A DNA stretch of 64,000 nt from contig JACRIR010000135.1 of NCBI GenBank assembly GCA_016215705.1, positions 7,996-71,995 on the forward strand, written 5' to 3'. The stretch comes from Candidatus Poribacteria bacterium. GTDB taxonomy: Bacteria > Abyssobacteria > SURF-5. The position numbers were made by a program, and so were the translations under genes. The notes under the pieces are model-generated. The model was not told the origin of the DNA and did not search any database. It saw only the letters and a list, made by a program, of their open reading frames with translations. Shown here piece after piece: positions 1 to 9,336 of the stretch (its first letter is position 1; each line of letters begins with the position of its first letter).

Positions 1-1196
1 AGGCTGGTTTCGTCCGCCGCGAATCCGCTGCGCAATCTGCCAATGATAACCGACAACTGATGTTTCTCGTCAAATCGCGGGCCGGAGTGCGGGTTCATAG
101 CAGCATCCTGGAGAATCTCGAGCAATCGTTTGCTTTCGCCCTCGTTGTTGCACACGAGCGCGACCTGATATCCTCCGTCGAGCCATTGCCCGAGTTTACT
201 CATGAAAGTGTCAAGCTGGCCGGCGACAGGGTCGAGCGAGTTGGAATGGACCCCATAGTAATCGAACCGGCGAAAAGTTTCTGAACTCTGTTCGAACCGG
301 CTCAGGCATACCGTCGGCCCTGTGAATTTGCCGAGAACCTCGTCAAGGGTGGCCAGTGACTCGCGGGCCAGGTCGTACAAAGGAGCGAGATGCTCCTGGC
401 TTGCTTCTTGCTCTATCAGAAGAGGCTCATCCCACGCGATAATTGAGTCTTTCGGCAGATAGTCGAGCAAAGAGGCATCACCGGCCGAGTCGACCCACCT
501 GTTGCGCGGCATCATCTCCAGGCGCTCGAGATTCTCAAAGGAACGCTGCGTCACAACGTCGAATACCCGGATGGATTCGATTTCGTCTCCGAAGAATTCG
601 AGACGCAAAGGGTCTTGCGAGCAAATGGGAAAGACATCCACAATACCGCCGCGAATGCTGAACTCGCCGCGCGTCTCCACCATAGTGCATCTGTGGTATC
701 CTCGTTCAACAAGAGTCAGGCTAAGGTCCTCAAGCGACCATGTGTCGCCGACTCTTAGGCAGAGGACCGCCGGGGCTACGAGCGCCGGCCTCGGGAGTTT
801 CTGCAGAATTGATCTGATGGGCGCCACTATGATCGGCCGCCTGTTGTTTTGATCCGGTCTTAAGAGAGCCCGAAGGGCGACGAGTCGTTCCGAGACGCTG
901 GTGTCCGGCGGCAGCACTTCGGCGGGCGGCAGGTATTCCCTTGGCGGAAAGAGGAAGAGGCCGGCCGAATCGTGGAAGCTCTCGTAGTCACCCAATGCCG
1001 TTTCAGCGGCTTCCACTGTCGAGGTCACGTAAAGCATTGGTCGTTCGAGGATGTCTGCCAGTTCGCCCGCAAACAGACGCGGCAGAGCGCCGCACAACCC
1101 GTGTATCCACACGTTTGTGTTATGGGACCGACATGCTTCGACGGTTTTCCCGAACGCTGAGAGTTTCCGTATTCTGCTTAACATGGCTCCGAACAC
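1..1196 (-). CDS. mfd: Transcription-repair coupling factor Mfd, N-terminal part (cut by window edge)
   Basis: This is the N-terminal third of Mfd, the translocase that removes RNA polymerase stalled at DNA lesions and recruits UvrA. My reading of the minus strand gives an uninterrupted frame of about 395 residues. It carries the UvrB-like hallmark RGGIVDVFP followed by LRLEFFGDEIESIRVFD, then a stretch ending FDEKHQLSVIIGRLRSGFAADE where the window stops; the RNAP-binding and helicase domains lie outside. The start is a choice between GTG at 1196, preceded by a purine-rich AGAGGTGGGG, and ATG at 1184, which has a GGAG only 2 nt upstream; I prefer GTG. It follows dxs by about 70 nt on the same strand and is probably the last visible gene of the xseA operon. 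The plus-strand frames across it are shadows. Confidence 0.9.
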   Translation of the reverse strand, partial: MFGAMLSRIRKLSAFGKTVEACRSHNTNVWIHGLCGALPRLFAGELADILERPMLYVTSTVEAAETALGDYESFHDSAGLFLFPPREYLPPAEVLPPDTSVSERLVALRALLRPDQNNRRPIIVAPIRSILQKLPRPALVAPAVLCLRVGDTWSLEDLSLTLVERGYHRCTMVETRGEFSIRGGIVDVFPICSQDPLRLEFFGDEIESIRVFDVVTQRSFENLERLEMMPRNRWVDSAGDASLLDYLPKDSIIAWDEPLLIEQEASQEHLAPLYDLARESLATLDEVLGKFTGPTVCLSRFEQSSETFRRFDYYGVHSNSLDPVAGQLDTFMSKLGQWLDGGYQVALVCNNEGESKRLLEILQDAAMNPHSGPRFDEKHQLSVIIGRLRSGFAADETS

Positions 1197-1263
1197 ACCA
1201 ATACCCCACCTCTTCCCCCCAGATGGGGGTGAGGAAGGGTATGCCTTGTGGCAATTGATTATT

Positions 1264-3180
1264 TCAGTTCTTCCGGGGGTGTGTCTCGATTCTCGTGCCC
1301 AACAGCTTGTTGGCGGCATCGATCACACCCTGCGCGCTCAGCCCGTATTTCCTGAGAAGCGCCGAACGCGGGCCGTGCTCGATAAATCTGTCAGGGAAAC
1401 CCAGCGTGGCAAAACTGACGGCCTTCTCCGGCTTCAGGCGCGTTATGAGTCCCATCAACCCGCTGCCGAATCCACCGGCAACAGTGCCGTCCTCAATGGT
1501 TATGATGCTTCGGGCCTTCTCAATGATCCGGCAATATGACTTCTCGTCGAGCGGTTTTGCGAAACGCGCATTGACGAGGCCCGCATTTACGCCTTCGCGC
1601 GCCAGTTTTTCCACTGCCTGCAAACCGACGTCCACCATGGCTCCCAGCGCGACGATCAGCAGGTCGTCGCCCTCCCGGATAACCTCGGGTCGGCCCATTT
1701 CAATCGGCAGGATAACCCCTTCCTGTGGAACTGATGCAGATGAATCACGGGGGTAGCGGATGGCCACGGGATGCGGCTGCTCGGTAGCCCAATCCAGCAT
1801 TGACTTCAGTTCCACGCCGTTTTTAGGCGCCATGATAACGATATTGGGAAGGCTTCGGAGAAACGCGACGTCAAACATTCCGTGATGCGTGGGGCCATCC
1901 TGGCCGACGGCGCCCGCCCGGTCAATGGCAAATGTCACTGGCAGGTTTTGCAGGCAAACGTCGTGGAATATCTGGTCGTAGGCTCGTTGCAGAAAAGTGG
2001 AATAGACCGCAAAAACGGGGCGGAACCCTCCGGCGGCAAGCCCTGCCGCAAAGGTTACCGCATGCTGTTCGGCGATGCCGACGTCAAAGAAGCGATTCGG
2101 GAATTTCTCGGCGAATTCTTTCAGTCCCGTCCCCTCGGTCATTGCGGCCGTAATTGCGACTGTTTTCGGATTCTTCTTTGCAATCTCGACTATGTGTTTG
2201 CCGAAGACCTCGGAGTAGTGGGGGCAATGCTGCGAATCGCCAGGCGGAGGCAGTGGCTCGCCTGTTTCTATCCGGAACGCGGGAATGCCGTGAAAGCTGC
2301 TGGGCTCTGCCTCGGCGTATTCATATCCTTTTCCCTTCTTCGTGAGAACATGGAACAAGATCGGGATTCTGAACGCGGCAATTTTTTGCAGGGTCTCGAT
2401 CAGGATGTCGAGGTCGTGCCCATCGACGGGGCCGACGTATTTGAATCCCAACTCCTCAAATAATGACCCCGGCTTGAGCAGGCTGGCCGCGCTTTTCTGC
2501 AGGCGTTTGGCGGTCTGGAAGAGTTTGGAGCCGACCGCGGGTATCCGCTTGAGGATATACTCCACGTCGCCTTTGAATCTGTTATATGAGGAAGCAGTTA
2601 TCAGACGGCTCAAATAGAGCGAGAGGGCGCCCACGCTTTGGGATATGGCCATCTCATTGTCATTCAAAACGACGATCAGGTCTTTCCCCATGTGGCCGAC
2701 GTGGTTGAGCGCCTCGAATGCGAGGCCGCCGGTCATCGAACCGTCTCCGATGAGCGCGATCGTCTTGAAATTCTCTTTTGCGATATCGCGCGCGCACGCC
2801 ATGCCGGCCATCGAGGAAATACTTGTGCTCGCGTGTCCGGTGGTAAAGCAGTCAAACTCGCTTTCATCCCGGTTGGGGAACCCGGCCAGCCCGCCAAGTG
2901 TGCGGAGCGTCTTGAAATCCTGCCGTCTGCCTGTGATGAGTTTGTGCGCATAGGCCTGATGGCCTACGTCGAACACTATCTTGTCGTGCGGACAATTGAA
3001 CACGTAATGGATTGCGAGTATGAGTTCTACTGCTCCGAGGCTCGAGGCAAGATGTCCGCCGCGGCAGGAAGTCGTCGCGATTATCTCCTGCCTTATTTCT
3101 TCCGCCAACTGCCGGAGTTGACTTACCGAAAGAGCCTTGAGGTCTTTGGGACTGTCTATTTTGTCGAGAAGCCTTTCCAT
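1264..3180 (-). CDS. dxs: 1-deoxy-D-xylulose-5-phosphate synthase
   Basis: DXS condenses pyruvate and glyceraldehyde 3-phosphate into DXP, the first step of the non-mevalonate isoprenoid pathway, using thiamine diphosphate. The 638-residue length is normal for the family. Visible signatures are the ThDP/Mg site GDGSMTGG followed by NDNEMAIS, the transketolase pyrimidine-domain segment DRAGAVGQDGPTHHG, and the C-terminal transketolase domain with EDGTVAGGFGS. The ATG at 3180 has AAGGT about 9 nt upstream. It lies 25 nt after ispA, so two isoprenoid genes are adjacent; ispH for the last step of the same pathway is at 31061-31906. Confidence 0.97.
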   Translation of the reverse strand: MERLLDKIDSPKDLKALSVSQLRQLAEEIRQEIIATTSCRGGHLASSLGAVELILAIHYVFNCPHDKIVFDVGHQAYAHKLITGRRQDFKTLRTLGGLAGFPNRDESEFDCFTTGHASTSISSMAGMACARDIAKENFKTIALIGDGSMTGGLAFEALNHVGHMGKDLIVVLNDNEMAISQSVGALSLYLSRLITASSYNRFKGDVEYILKRIPAVGSKLFQTAKRLQKSAASLLKPGSLFEELGFKYVGPVDGHDLDILIETLQKIAAFRIPILFHVLTKKGKGYEYAEAEPSSFHGIPAFRIETGEPLPPPGDSQHCPHYSEVFGKHIVEIAKKNPKTVAITAAMTEGTGLKEFAEKFPNRFFDVGIAEQHAVTFAAGLAAGGFRPVFAVYSTFLQRAYDQIFHDVCLQNLPVTFAIDRAGAVGQDGPTHHGMFDVAFLRSLPNIVIMAPKNGVELKSMLDWATEQPHPVAIRYPRDSSASVPQEGVILPIEMGRPEVIREGDDLLIVALGAMVDVGLQAVEKLAREGVNAGLVNARFAKPLDEKSYCRIIEKARSIITIEDGTVAGGFGSGLMGLITRLKPEKAVSFATLGFPDRFIEHGPRSALLRKYGLSAQGVIDAANKLLGTRIETHPRKN

Positions 3181-3205
3181 GTAACGCTTACCTTATTTAT
3201 TCCTC

Positions 3206-4150
3206 TTATGCCTTGCGATTTCCGACGATATCAGCGATGGCCTCCAGCATACCGGCGCGAGGGCCGAAATCGGCCAAATGCTTCTTCGATTGCTCGATCA
3301 AGCTGAGGCAGCGCCGCCGCGATTCCGCCACTCCGAAAAGCCTCGGGTAGGTTGCCTTGTTGAGCGCAACGTCCGAGCGCGAGTCTTTTCCGGTTATTGA
3401 TGAATCTGATTCCACGTCCAGAATGTCATCCGCGATCTGGAACGCGAGGCCGAGGCAGTGTCCGTATCCCGTCAGGCTCTTGAGTGTTTCCGTGTCCGTT
3501 CCTGCGATTATCGCCCCCATCCGGACGGAGGCGGTAATAAGCGCGCCCGTCTTGTGGGAATGAATGTACTCGAGCGTAGGGAATTCCACTTCCTTTCCTG
3601 CCCACTCGATATCTGCAACTTGTCCGCCGATCATTCCCATTGTGCCGGCGGCATGGGCCATCTCATACACGAGCTTTGGAACGACCGACTCGTGACAGTT
3701 GGAGAGAGCCTCAAAGGCCAACGTGAGCAAAGCGTCACCGGCCAATAGCGCGATGGCTTCCCCAAATTTCTTGTGAGTAGTTGGTATTCCCCTGCGAAGC
3801 TGGCCGTCGTCCATCGCCGGCAGGTCATCGTGAATCAGCGAATACGTGTGCACCATTTCCAGCGCGCAAGCGGCCGGCAAGGCTTCGGTTGTGTTGCCGC
3901 CGCAAAGCTCGTTGGTTGCCAGGAGGAGAACGGGCCTGATTCTCTTGCCGCCGGCAAAAACACTATAGCGCATTGCCTCACAAACCGACTCCTCCAGACC
4001 TTTGGTTTCGGGGAGCAGCCGACGGAGTTCCTTCTCGACCATGAGGCCCCGGTCTTTCAGGTATTCCTCAAGGCTATTCGTCGAAGAGAGAGTCGGTGTG
4101 AGCGCCTTCTTTCCCTGATTGCTTCGACGCTTCCTGTCCCTGTTCGGCAA
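3206..4150 (-). CDS. ispA: Polyprenyl (farnesyl/geranylgeranyl) diphosphate synthase
   Basis: A class I trans-prenyltransferase that elongates allylic diphosphates with IPP. The first aspartate-rich motif is DDLPAMDD, the second DDILD, and GGKRIRP is the IPP-binding lysine/arginine segment. The 314-residue frame begins with TTG at 4150, which has AAGGAG at 7-nt spacing but lies 77 nt inside xseB. The next possible start is ATG at 4042, just downstream of the xseB stop, but that would drop the family-like segment NSLEEYLKDRG. I favour the early start but hold it loosely. The product chain length cannot be read safely from sequence. It sits between xseB and dxs, the common bacterial order. Confidence 0.93.
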   Translation of the reverse strand: MPNRDRKRRSNQGKKALTPTLSSTNSLEEYLKDRGLMVEKELRRLLPETKGLEESVCEAMRYSVFAGGKRIRPVLLLATNELCGGNTTEALPAACALEMVHTYSLIHDDLPAMDDGQLRRGIPTTHKKFGEAIALLAGDALLTLAFEALSNCHESVVPKLVYEMAHAAGTMGMIGGQVADIEWAGKEVEFPTLEYIHSHKTGALITASVRMGAIIAGTDTETLKSLTGYGHCLGLAFQIADDILDVESDSSITGKDSRSDVALNKATYPRLFGVAESRRRCLSLIEQSKKHLADFGPRAGMLEAIADIVGNRKA

Positions 4151-4361
4151 ATTGAATCTCCTTCAAATCACCATGCTCGTCCCGCGTGAGCATGGCAACC
4201 TTTTTCTGAGCCTGTTTAAGTTTCTTGTCACAGAAACGCGACAGTCGTATGCCTTCCTCGAACTTCTTGAGAGTCTCTTCGAGTGGAAGATTGCCTGCCT
4301 CCAATTGTTCTACGATCTTTTCGAGGTTGTCAAGCGCTTCCTCAAAGCTGGGTTCCGGCAC
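4074..4361 (-). CDS. xseB: Exodeoxyribonuclease VII small subunit
   Basis: This is the small helical subunit of ExoVII, which degrades single-stranded DNA together with XseA. At 95 residues it is typical, and the N-terminal block FEEALDNLEKIVEQLEAGN and LEETLKKFEEGIRL are the family signature. The C-terminal 25 residues (GDLKEIQFAEQGQEASK onward) extend past the conserved part and overlap the ispA frame by 77 nt. It begins 4 nt after the xseA stop, so the two subunits are translationally linked. Confidence 0.95.
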   Translation of the reverse strand: MPEPSFEEALDNLEKIVEQLEAGNLPLEETLKKFEEGIRLSRFCDKKLKQAQKKVAMLTRDEHGDLKEIQFAEQGQEASKQSGKEGAHTDSLFDE

Positions 4362-4365
4362 TGAC

Positions 4366-5712
4366 CTAACCCTCCACTGTTTCCACGGCGCACCCCATCG
4401 AACCTTTATGGAGTCTCACACGCACGCGCTCACCCACCTTGGCCGTTGCGCTGTCCCTAAGAATTTCTCCAGTGGACGTACGATAGGTTATCGAATATCC
4501 TCTGGCCAGAACCGCCAAGGGGCTCAAAGAATCCAAATTTGCAGCCATCCCGGCAAGGTTCGCCTCGCGGGCCGCCAGGATATTGACCATGCGTTCTTTG
4601 AGCATCCGGGTGGCTGCAGAGAGACTTTCCAGTAGCGACACGACCGTTCTGTCCGGCCTTACGGCAAGCAGCCTTTTGGATGCCGTCGATAACCGGATCA
4701 AAAGGTCACCTAGCCTGCGCTGCTGCAATTCAGTTACTCGCTCGCACAAGTCGTCTAATTGCTGCTGATATTGAACCAGCATATCCGGCGCTCGCCGGAA
4801 CCCGAAACTCGAGATTGCCAGGTCGAGCCGGTGCTCAAGCTCCGAGAAATGAGAATCGACCGCGCGAAATATCCGGTCGCGAATCTGCGCTATCTCGGAA
4901 ATAACCGACTCGCGTTCTCTCACGACAAGCTCTGCGGCGGCGCTCGGTGTCGGCGCCCTGACGTCAGCGACGAAGTCGGCAATAGTGAAATCCACCTCGT
5001 GGCCGACGGCGGAAACGATGGGTGTCTCACACGCATAAATCGCACGCGCCACCATTTCCTCGTTGAATGCCCAGAGGTCTTCCAGGGATCCGCCTCCACG
5101 GCCGACGATTATGACATCGCAGTCACCTCGAGCGTCAAGCGTCTCGATACCGGCGGCTATTTCCGAGGCTGCCCCTTCGCCTTGAACGGCGGAAGGATAC
5201 AATATCACTTCAACGGTGGAGAAGCGCCGGTCGATAATGTTAAGGATATCGCGGATTGCCGCTCCGGTTGGTGACGTTACAACTCCGATCCGCTGCGGGA
5301 AACGGGGGAGAGGTTTCTTATGAGTTTCATCGAATAGCCCTTCCTCGCCGAGGCGCTTCTTGAGTTGCTCGAATGCGAGCTGGAGCGCTCCATAGCCGAC
5401 GGGCTCGGCGGTAACGGCGACAAGCTGATAGTTTCCCCGTTTCTCATAGACTGTCAAGCGGCCGGCAATATTTACCTGTAGTCCGTCCTCAAGCCTGAAT
5501 TTTAGCCGCGAAGCATCGCTCCGGAAAAAGACGATGCTAATCTGACTTTGGTCATCCTTCAGCGTGCAGTATACATGTCCCGAACCGTGCAATTTGCAGT
5601 TTGACACCTCGCCGCACACCCAAACGTGTCCGAAATTCTCCTCGAGCAACGCTTTGACAGTGCGCGTGAGTTCGGTAACTGTATAGATGCGCTCCGCGTC
5701 AATAAATCGCAT
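4366..5712 (-). CDS. xseA: Exodeoxyribonuclease VII large subunit
   Basis: This is the catalytic subunit of ExoVII. Domains in order are an N-terminal OB fold (VWVCGEVSNCKLHGSGHVYC), a nuclease domain with GVVTSPTGAAIRDI and GRGGGSLEDLWAFNEE, the segment VSAVGHEVDFTIADFVAD, and a coiled-coil C-terminal region. Length, 448 residues, is normal. The frame can be read from a TTG at 5727, but a GAGGG directly abuts that codon, while the ATG at 5712 has GGGA at 9-nt spacing, so I take the ATG. A sigma70-like promoter lies immediately upstream and this is probably the first gene of xseA-xseB-ispA-dxs-mfd. Confidence 0.96.
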   Translation of the reverse strand: MRFIDAERIYTVTELTRTVKALLEENFGHVWVCGEVSNCKLHGSGHVYCTLKDDQSQISIVFFRSDASRLKFRLEDGLQVNIAGRLTVYEKRGNYQLVAVTAEPVGYGALQLAFEQLKKRLGEEGLFDETHKKPLPRFPQRIGVVTSPTGAAIRDILNIIDRRFSTVEVILYPSAVQGEGAASEIAAGIETLDARGDCDVIIVGRGGGSLEDLWAFNEEMVARAIYACETPIVSAVGHEVDFTIADFVADVRAPTPSAAAELVVRERESVISEIAQIRDRIFRAVDSHFSELEHRLDLAISSFGFRRAPDMLVQYQQQLDDLCERVTELQQRRLGDLLIRLSTASKRLLAVRPDRTVVSLLESLSAATRMLKERMVNILAAREANLAGMAANLDSLSPLAVLARGYSITYRTSTGEILRDSATAKVGERVRVRLHKGSMGCAVETVEG

Positions 5713-5745
5713 GTCGATAAGTCCCAACCCTCTGAGGTTTCATAA

Positions 5746-5774
5746 ATTATAGCAGATTCAACGAACTTAAACAA
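5746..5774 (-). promoter_or_regulatory. Predicted sigma70-type promoter of the xseA operon
   Basis: Read on the minus strand, TTGTTT (5774-5769) and TATAAT (5751-5746) are separated by exactly 17 nt. Transcription would start near 5739, giving a short leader to the xseA ATG at 5712. The -10 box is a perfect consensus and the -35 matches four of six positions. Confidence 0.6.
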
Positions 5775-6184
5775 GCATCGGCGACAGCAATGATTTACGA
5801 CATCAGGGGCTTCCGCCGGCCATGACGCAGGTGAGTAATACGAAGTGTAAAGAGTGAAGAGTGAAAGGAACCCTACCAATCAACGGAGTAACACTGATTT
5901 TCACGGATTAAGAAAAAGAAAGAGAAGGGTCCTTTCCGAGGTTTCTAATGGAAATGGCTTGTTCTTTTCCTTTGCCAACGATGTCAGTACATGCGTCTTG
6001 ACAAAGATGAGTGCTTGGCGGTAATAATAGTAACCTCGCTGCGACCGGCTCGCAGTCGCAGGGGACAACAGGATTTTTTCAGGGTGTCCCCATTTCTATT
6101 CGATTTCATGTTTTGGCGACGACTATATTGTGAAGAGTTTGGCGGACGCGTCCGACTGAACAGCACCAACCAAAGGGAAGTTTC
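5775..6184. other. Intergenic region between xseA operon and ECF sigma gene
   Basis: No convincing gene is present. The stretch holds a degenerate piece of the dispersed 'ACACTGATTTTCACGGATTA' type repeat near 5890-5910. It also has an imperfect hairpin at 6061-6091 with arms GGGGACA and TGTCCCC, which resemble the arms of the palindromic repeats elsewhere in the window. On the plus strand TTGACA (5998-6003) lies 18 nt from TAATAA (6022-6027), a possible promoter for the downstream sigma factor with a leader of about 150 nt. Confidence 0.45.
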
Positions 6185-6709
6185 GTGGAGCAACGGACCC
6201 AGGATACTGCAGGGGCCTTAACCCGAATTGTGCGTGAACACCGGAAAGCGGTGTTTGCCGTGGCTTATGCGAAACTCCGGAATAGTCACGACGCCGAGGA
6301 CATCACGCAGGACGTGTTCGTCGAGGCGTATCGGAACGCTCATAAGCTGAAGAATCTGGAGAAAGTCGCCTCGTGGCTCTATAAGGCGACAGTCTACCGT
6401 TGCATAGACCACGTGCGCAAGAGTTCGAGGCGCGAGAAGCGCGAAGCCACATTCATGGAGTTTGCTCTTGCTGAGCCGCCGCCCGACCCGCAGATCGAAG
6501 ATGAAAAATATTCCGCAGTTGTGCGGGCCATCGATAAGCTTCCGGAAGACATGCGTGTGGTTATCATGCTCAAGCATTTCGCCGGGCTCTCATATGACGA
6601 CATCTCGAAGATGACCGGACTCTCGAAAACTACGATTGACGGCCGTCTCCGCACCGGGAAGAAGCAGTTGAGGCAGCGGCTTGCCGAAATAATGGATGAG
6701 TTAAGGTGA
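6185..6709 (+). CDS. ECF-type RNA polymerase sigma factor
   Basis: A 174-residue group 4 sigma factor. Region 2 spans roughly residues 15-75 (DAEDITQDVFVEAYRNAHKL, then WLYKATVYRCIDHVRK) and region 4 spans 110-165, with the helix-turn-helix LSYDDISKMTGLSKTTIDGR. The start is GTG at 6185 with AAGGGAAG a few bases upstream. Its stop overlaps the start of the next gene in a GTGA arrangement, so sigma factor and anti-sigma factor are translationally coupled. Autoregulation is usual for such pairs, but I did not find a matching duplicated promoter motif. Targets are unknown; the following envelope genes on the same strand are candidates. Confidence 0.93.
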   Translation: MEQRTQDTAGALTRIVREHRKAVFAVAYAKLRNSHDAEDITQDVFVEAYRNAHKLKNLEKVASWLYKATVYRCIDHVRKSSRREKREATFMEFALAEPPPDPQIEDEKYSAVVRAIDKLPEDMRVVIMLKHFAGLSYDDISKMTGLSKTTIDGRLRTGKKQLRQRLAEIMDELR

Positions 6710-9336
6710 GTAAGATGCCGAGTTGCAACGAAAGAATTTACCGGATACACAGACTCGTCGAAGGGGAATTGGGCCCGGACGAAACCTCCCGTTTGAATGA
6801 GCATCTGGCAGGGTGCCCGTCGTGTTCCGAGCAAGTTCGCGAGTTCAGTCAGATGAAGACGCTCATCGAGGAGAGCCTCGCGTCTAAGTTTGTCCTTCCC
6901 GCTGTGGACGAGCTTGTGGCTGGTTGCGAGTCAAGGGTCAGGCATCGAATATGGCCGAAGAGGGTCGAGCGTGGGTTATTCAAGAGGGCTCTCATCGTTG
7001 CGGCTGCTTGTCTGGCAGTGATTCTTCTCACGGGCTACATCTCCGGCCGCATATATTTCCGGAAGACGTTTTCGTACCAACTCAGCAGTATGGTCATAAG
7101 GTGTTCGGACGGCATCGAGAAAATGAGTCCCGATGGCAAATGGGAGAAGTTGCATGTCGGCGACCGCTTAAGAAAGGGGACCGTTCTCAGGACACCGGCT
7201 GGGGCTCAATCATTCATCTCGTTTGATGGAATCAGGCTGCTGACTGAGGGTGAGGCGCAAATCGAAGCGGAGGGGAGCCGGAGTCTGTCACTGAAGGAGG
7301 GGACGCTGTTTGTAGCGACAGCGGAGAGAAAGAAATCCGCCAGCGTAAGTTCGGCCAAGGTGGTTGTTCAATCGAGCGGTGGCGCTTTCGGGATTGGTCG
7401 CTCTCCGGACGCGACCACGATTGCGGTCGCAGCCGGTCATGTGAAGCTGACGGCGCCTGACGGAAAAACGCACAAGCTGGCGGAGAACCAGGTGGCTACT
7501 CTTCGGGACAGAACGAGCGCGTTCGAGCTAGCCTCTGCCAAAGTGCTTGACCCATTTGCCCGATATAGAGAGACCGTGATAGAGCGGATCAAGCAGCGGT
7601 TCGCGAAAATTATGTCGAGGTACGTGCCAAACTATCAGTTCACGCGGCGGATGATGAATCGTCTCGATGGGTCTTCCATTCTCGGCATGTGGGCTCAGCC
7701 CAAGGGGATGTTCCAGTTCGCCTCGTATACTCCGGCCGCTCCGCTCCGGTATGCCCAGGCTGACATGAGAGCGATCAGCGAGTATTACGAGAGCCTTTTC
7801 GTCCCGAGCAATCGCTCGATTTCCATTGGGAAGGAAAAGATTGTGTCGCTCGATCCGGGCACGGGCGCAGGTTTTCCGAGATGGTCGAGTGACGGCTCAA
7901 TGATAGCGTTCATAGAGACGCATCTGATGGCTTTGACCGGCATCGCGCGCGTTGTGAGAGTGGACGATCTGGAGAATCCGTGGGATGTTTCACAGGAGTG
8001 GTCTAATTCCGTGCGGTCAATGTTCCCGCTGACGTGGACACCGGATGACCGACATGTCTTGTTTCAGGTTGAAACGGGGCAAATGTGGGATGAACGCGGG
8101 CCCACGAACAACGTTAAAATCAAGATTGCTCCAGTTGACCCCGGCGAAGGTCCTCTTGTGGATTTTGACAGCCCGTTCCGTGACATTCCGTTGCCGCTTC
8201 CGCTGCCTGTAGGCAAGACTATTTCTCCGGGAATCGCCAAACTCCCGTATGGAGATGCGATGGTTTGTTCGAATTGGGGCAATCTGGCGTATATTCCAGT
8301 GGAGTCCGACGGCCAGGCGGTTCCGGCGGTTCCCGGCCTGTTCCTGACAAATTTCAATCCGCGCGAAATGTTCGTAATGGGAGGCGGCCTATCGCCATCA
8401 GGCATTTATGCCGACTTCACGGGTGTTGCAGGCCTCAATTTCAGTCAGATGGGGACGTACATACTCTACGGAGTCGAAGACATAATCGACGGATTCACGC
8501 AGCCGCCTCGCTCACTCAACGACCCGAGGATCAAGCGCATCGCGCCGAGCACGAATATGCAATTCACCGGGGGCTTTTCCTTCGACGAATCACTCGTGTT
8601 CTTCCACGAAGACGTAAATCATGCGTTCAACGCTTTCTATCCGACCAATATCTATCCCTGCGATTTCGACGTCTTCTATGCAAATGCGCTGCCGGGCGAG
8701 CCGGGAAAGCCGACACAGATTCACCTGCCGGGCAATCAGATGTTCATGCAGCCGTCGCCGGAAGGGAATCGTCTGGCGTACAGCAATTTTGACGGCGACA
8801 ATCTTGAGCTTCGCGTGGTCAGCTTTGACATCGAGGCGGACATTGATGCAGACCTCGGCGGCGTGCTTATAGACAACAGCGGCACCAATCTAATCGTCCC
8901 GCCGGGCGCGTTCGAGAGAGACTTCAAGGTCAAGATAAGCACCCCATTCAGCATAGGAGAGGAGGCGGAAATGCCGGAGGGGGAGAGCCGGTTCTTTGCA
9001 ATGCGGCTCCTCGATGCGCAGGGCCTGGAAAAGCCGAAGTTCATCGAGCCGATGACTCTCACCATCCGATATACCGATGACGAAGTCTCTGGATTGGATG
9101 AGGGAATGCTCGAGATTTACTATTATGATGACATTGACGCAGCGAACCCGAAGTGGGTTCCCCTCGGCGGAACTGTTGATCCGGAACACAACGAGATAAC
9201 CGTCGAAATCAGGCATTTCTCGAAATTCTCAGTCGGCCAAAAGGCCACAGCCGGCTTGAACCACAAAGGGTCGCAGACCCGAGGCGCAAAGAGCGCGGCG
9301 AAAAACAGACCTGCCGTCACGAATGGCGCGAATTGA
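6706..9336 (+). CDS. Very large membrane anti-sigma factor: zinc finger, TM, FecR, propeller-like, ZU5-like
   Basis: An 876-residue single-pass membrane protein. The cytoplasmic N-terminus carries a zf-HC2 anti-sigma motif (H33-x3-C37-x2-C40) directly after the sigma gene. A transmembrane helix follows at about residues 94-113. Outside the membrane are a FecR-like segment (about 145-265, with GDRLRKGTVLRTPAGAQSF) and a long region with TolB/WD-like strands such as FPRWSSDGSMIAFIETHL and FSFDESLVFFHED. A C-terminal ZU5-like domain begins near 690 (GTNLIVPPGAFERDFKVKIS) and runs to VEIRHFSKFSVG. Typical anti-sigma factors are 200-300 residues, so the sensory part is exceptionally large. That it senses an extracellular state and releases the sigma factor is inference. 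GTG start inside the sigma stop. Confidence 0.85.
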   Translation: MSKMPSCNERIYRIHRLVEGELGPDETSRLNEHLAGCPSCSEQVREFSQMKTLIEESLASKFVLPAVDELVAGCESRVRHRIWPKRVERGLFKRALIVAAACLAVILLTGYISGRIYFRKTFSYQLSSMVIRCSDGIEKMSPDGKWEKLHVGDRLRKGTVLRTPAGAQSFISFDGIRLLTEGEAQIEAEGSRSLSLKEGTLFVATAERKKSASVSSAKVVVQSSGGAFGIGRSPDATTIAVAAGHVKLTAPDGKTHKLAENQVATLRDRTSAFELASAKVLDPFARYRETVIERIKQRFAKIMSRYVPNYQFTRRMMNRLDGSSILGMWAQPKGMFQFASYTPAAPLRYAQADMRAISEYYESLFVPSNRSISIGKEKIVSLDPGTGAGFPRWSSDGSMIAFIETHLMALTGIARVVRVDDLENPWDVSQEWSNSVRSMFPLTWTPDDRHVLFQVETGQMWDERGPTNNVKIKIAPVDPGEGPLVDFDSPFRDIPLPLPLPVGKTISPGIAKLPYGDAMVCSNWGNLAYIPVESDGQAVPAVPGLFLTNFNPREMFVMGGGLSPSGIYADFTGVAGLNFSQMGTYILYGVEDIIDGFTQPPRSLNDPRIKRIAPSTNMQFTGGFSFDESLVFFHEDVNHAFNAFYPTNIYPCDFDVFYANALPGEPGKPTQIHLPGNQMFMQPSPEGNRLAYSNFDGDNLELRVVSFDIEADIDADLGGVLIDNSGTNLIVPPGAFERDFKVKISTPFSIGEEAEMPEGESRFFAMRLLDAQGLEKPKFIEPMTLTIRYTDDEVSGLDEGMLEIYYYDDIDAANPKWVPLGGTVDPEHNEITVEIRHFSKFSVGQKATAGLNHKGSQTRGAKSAAKNRPAVTNGAN

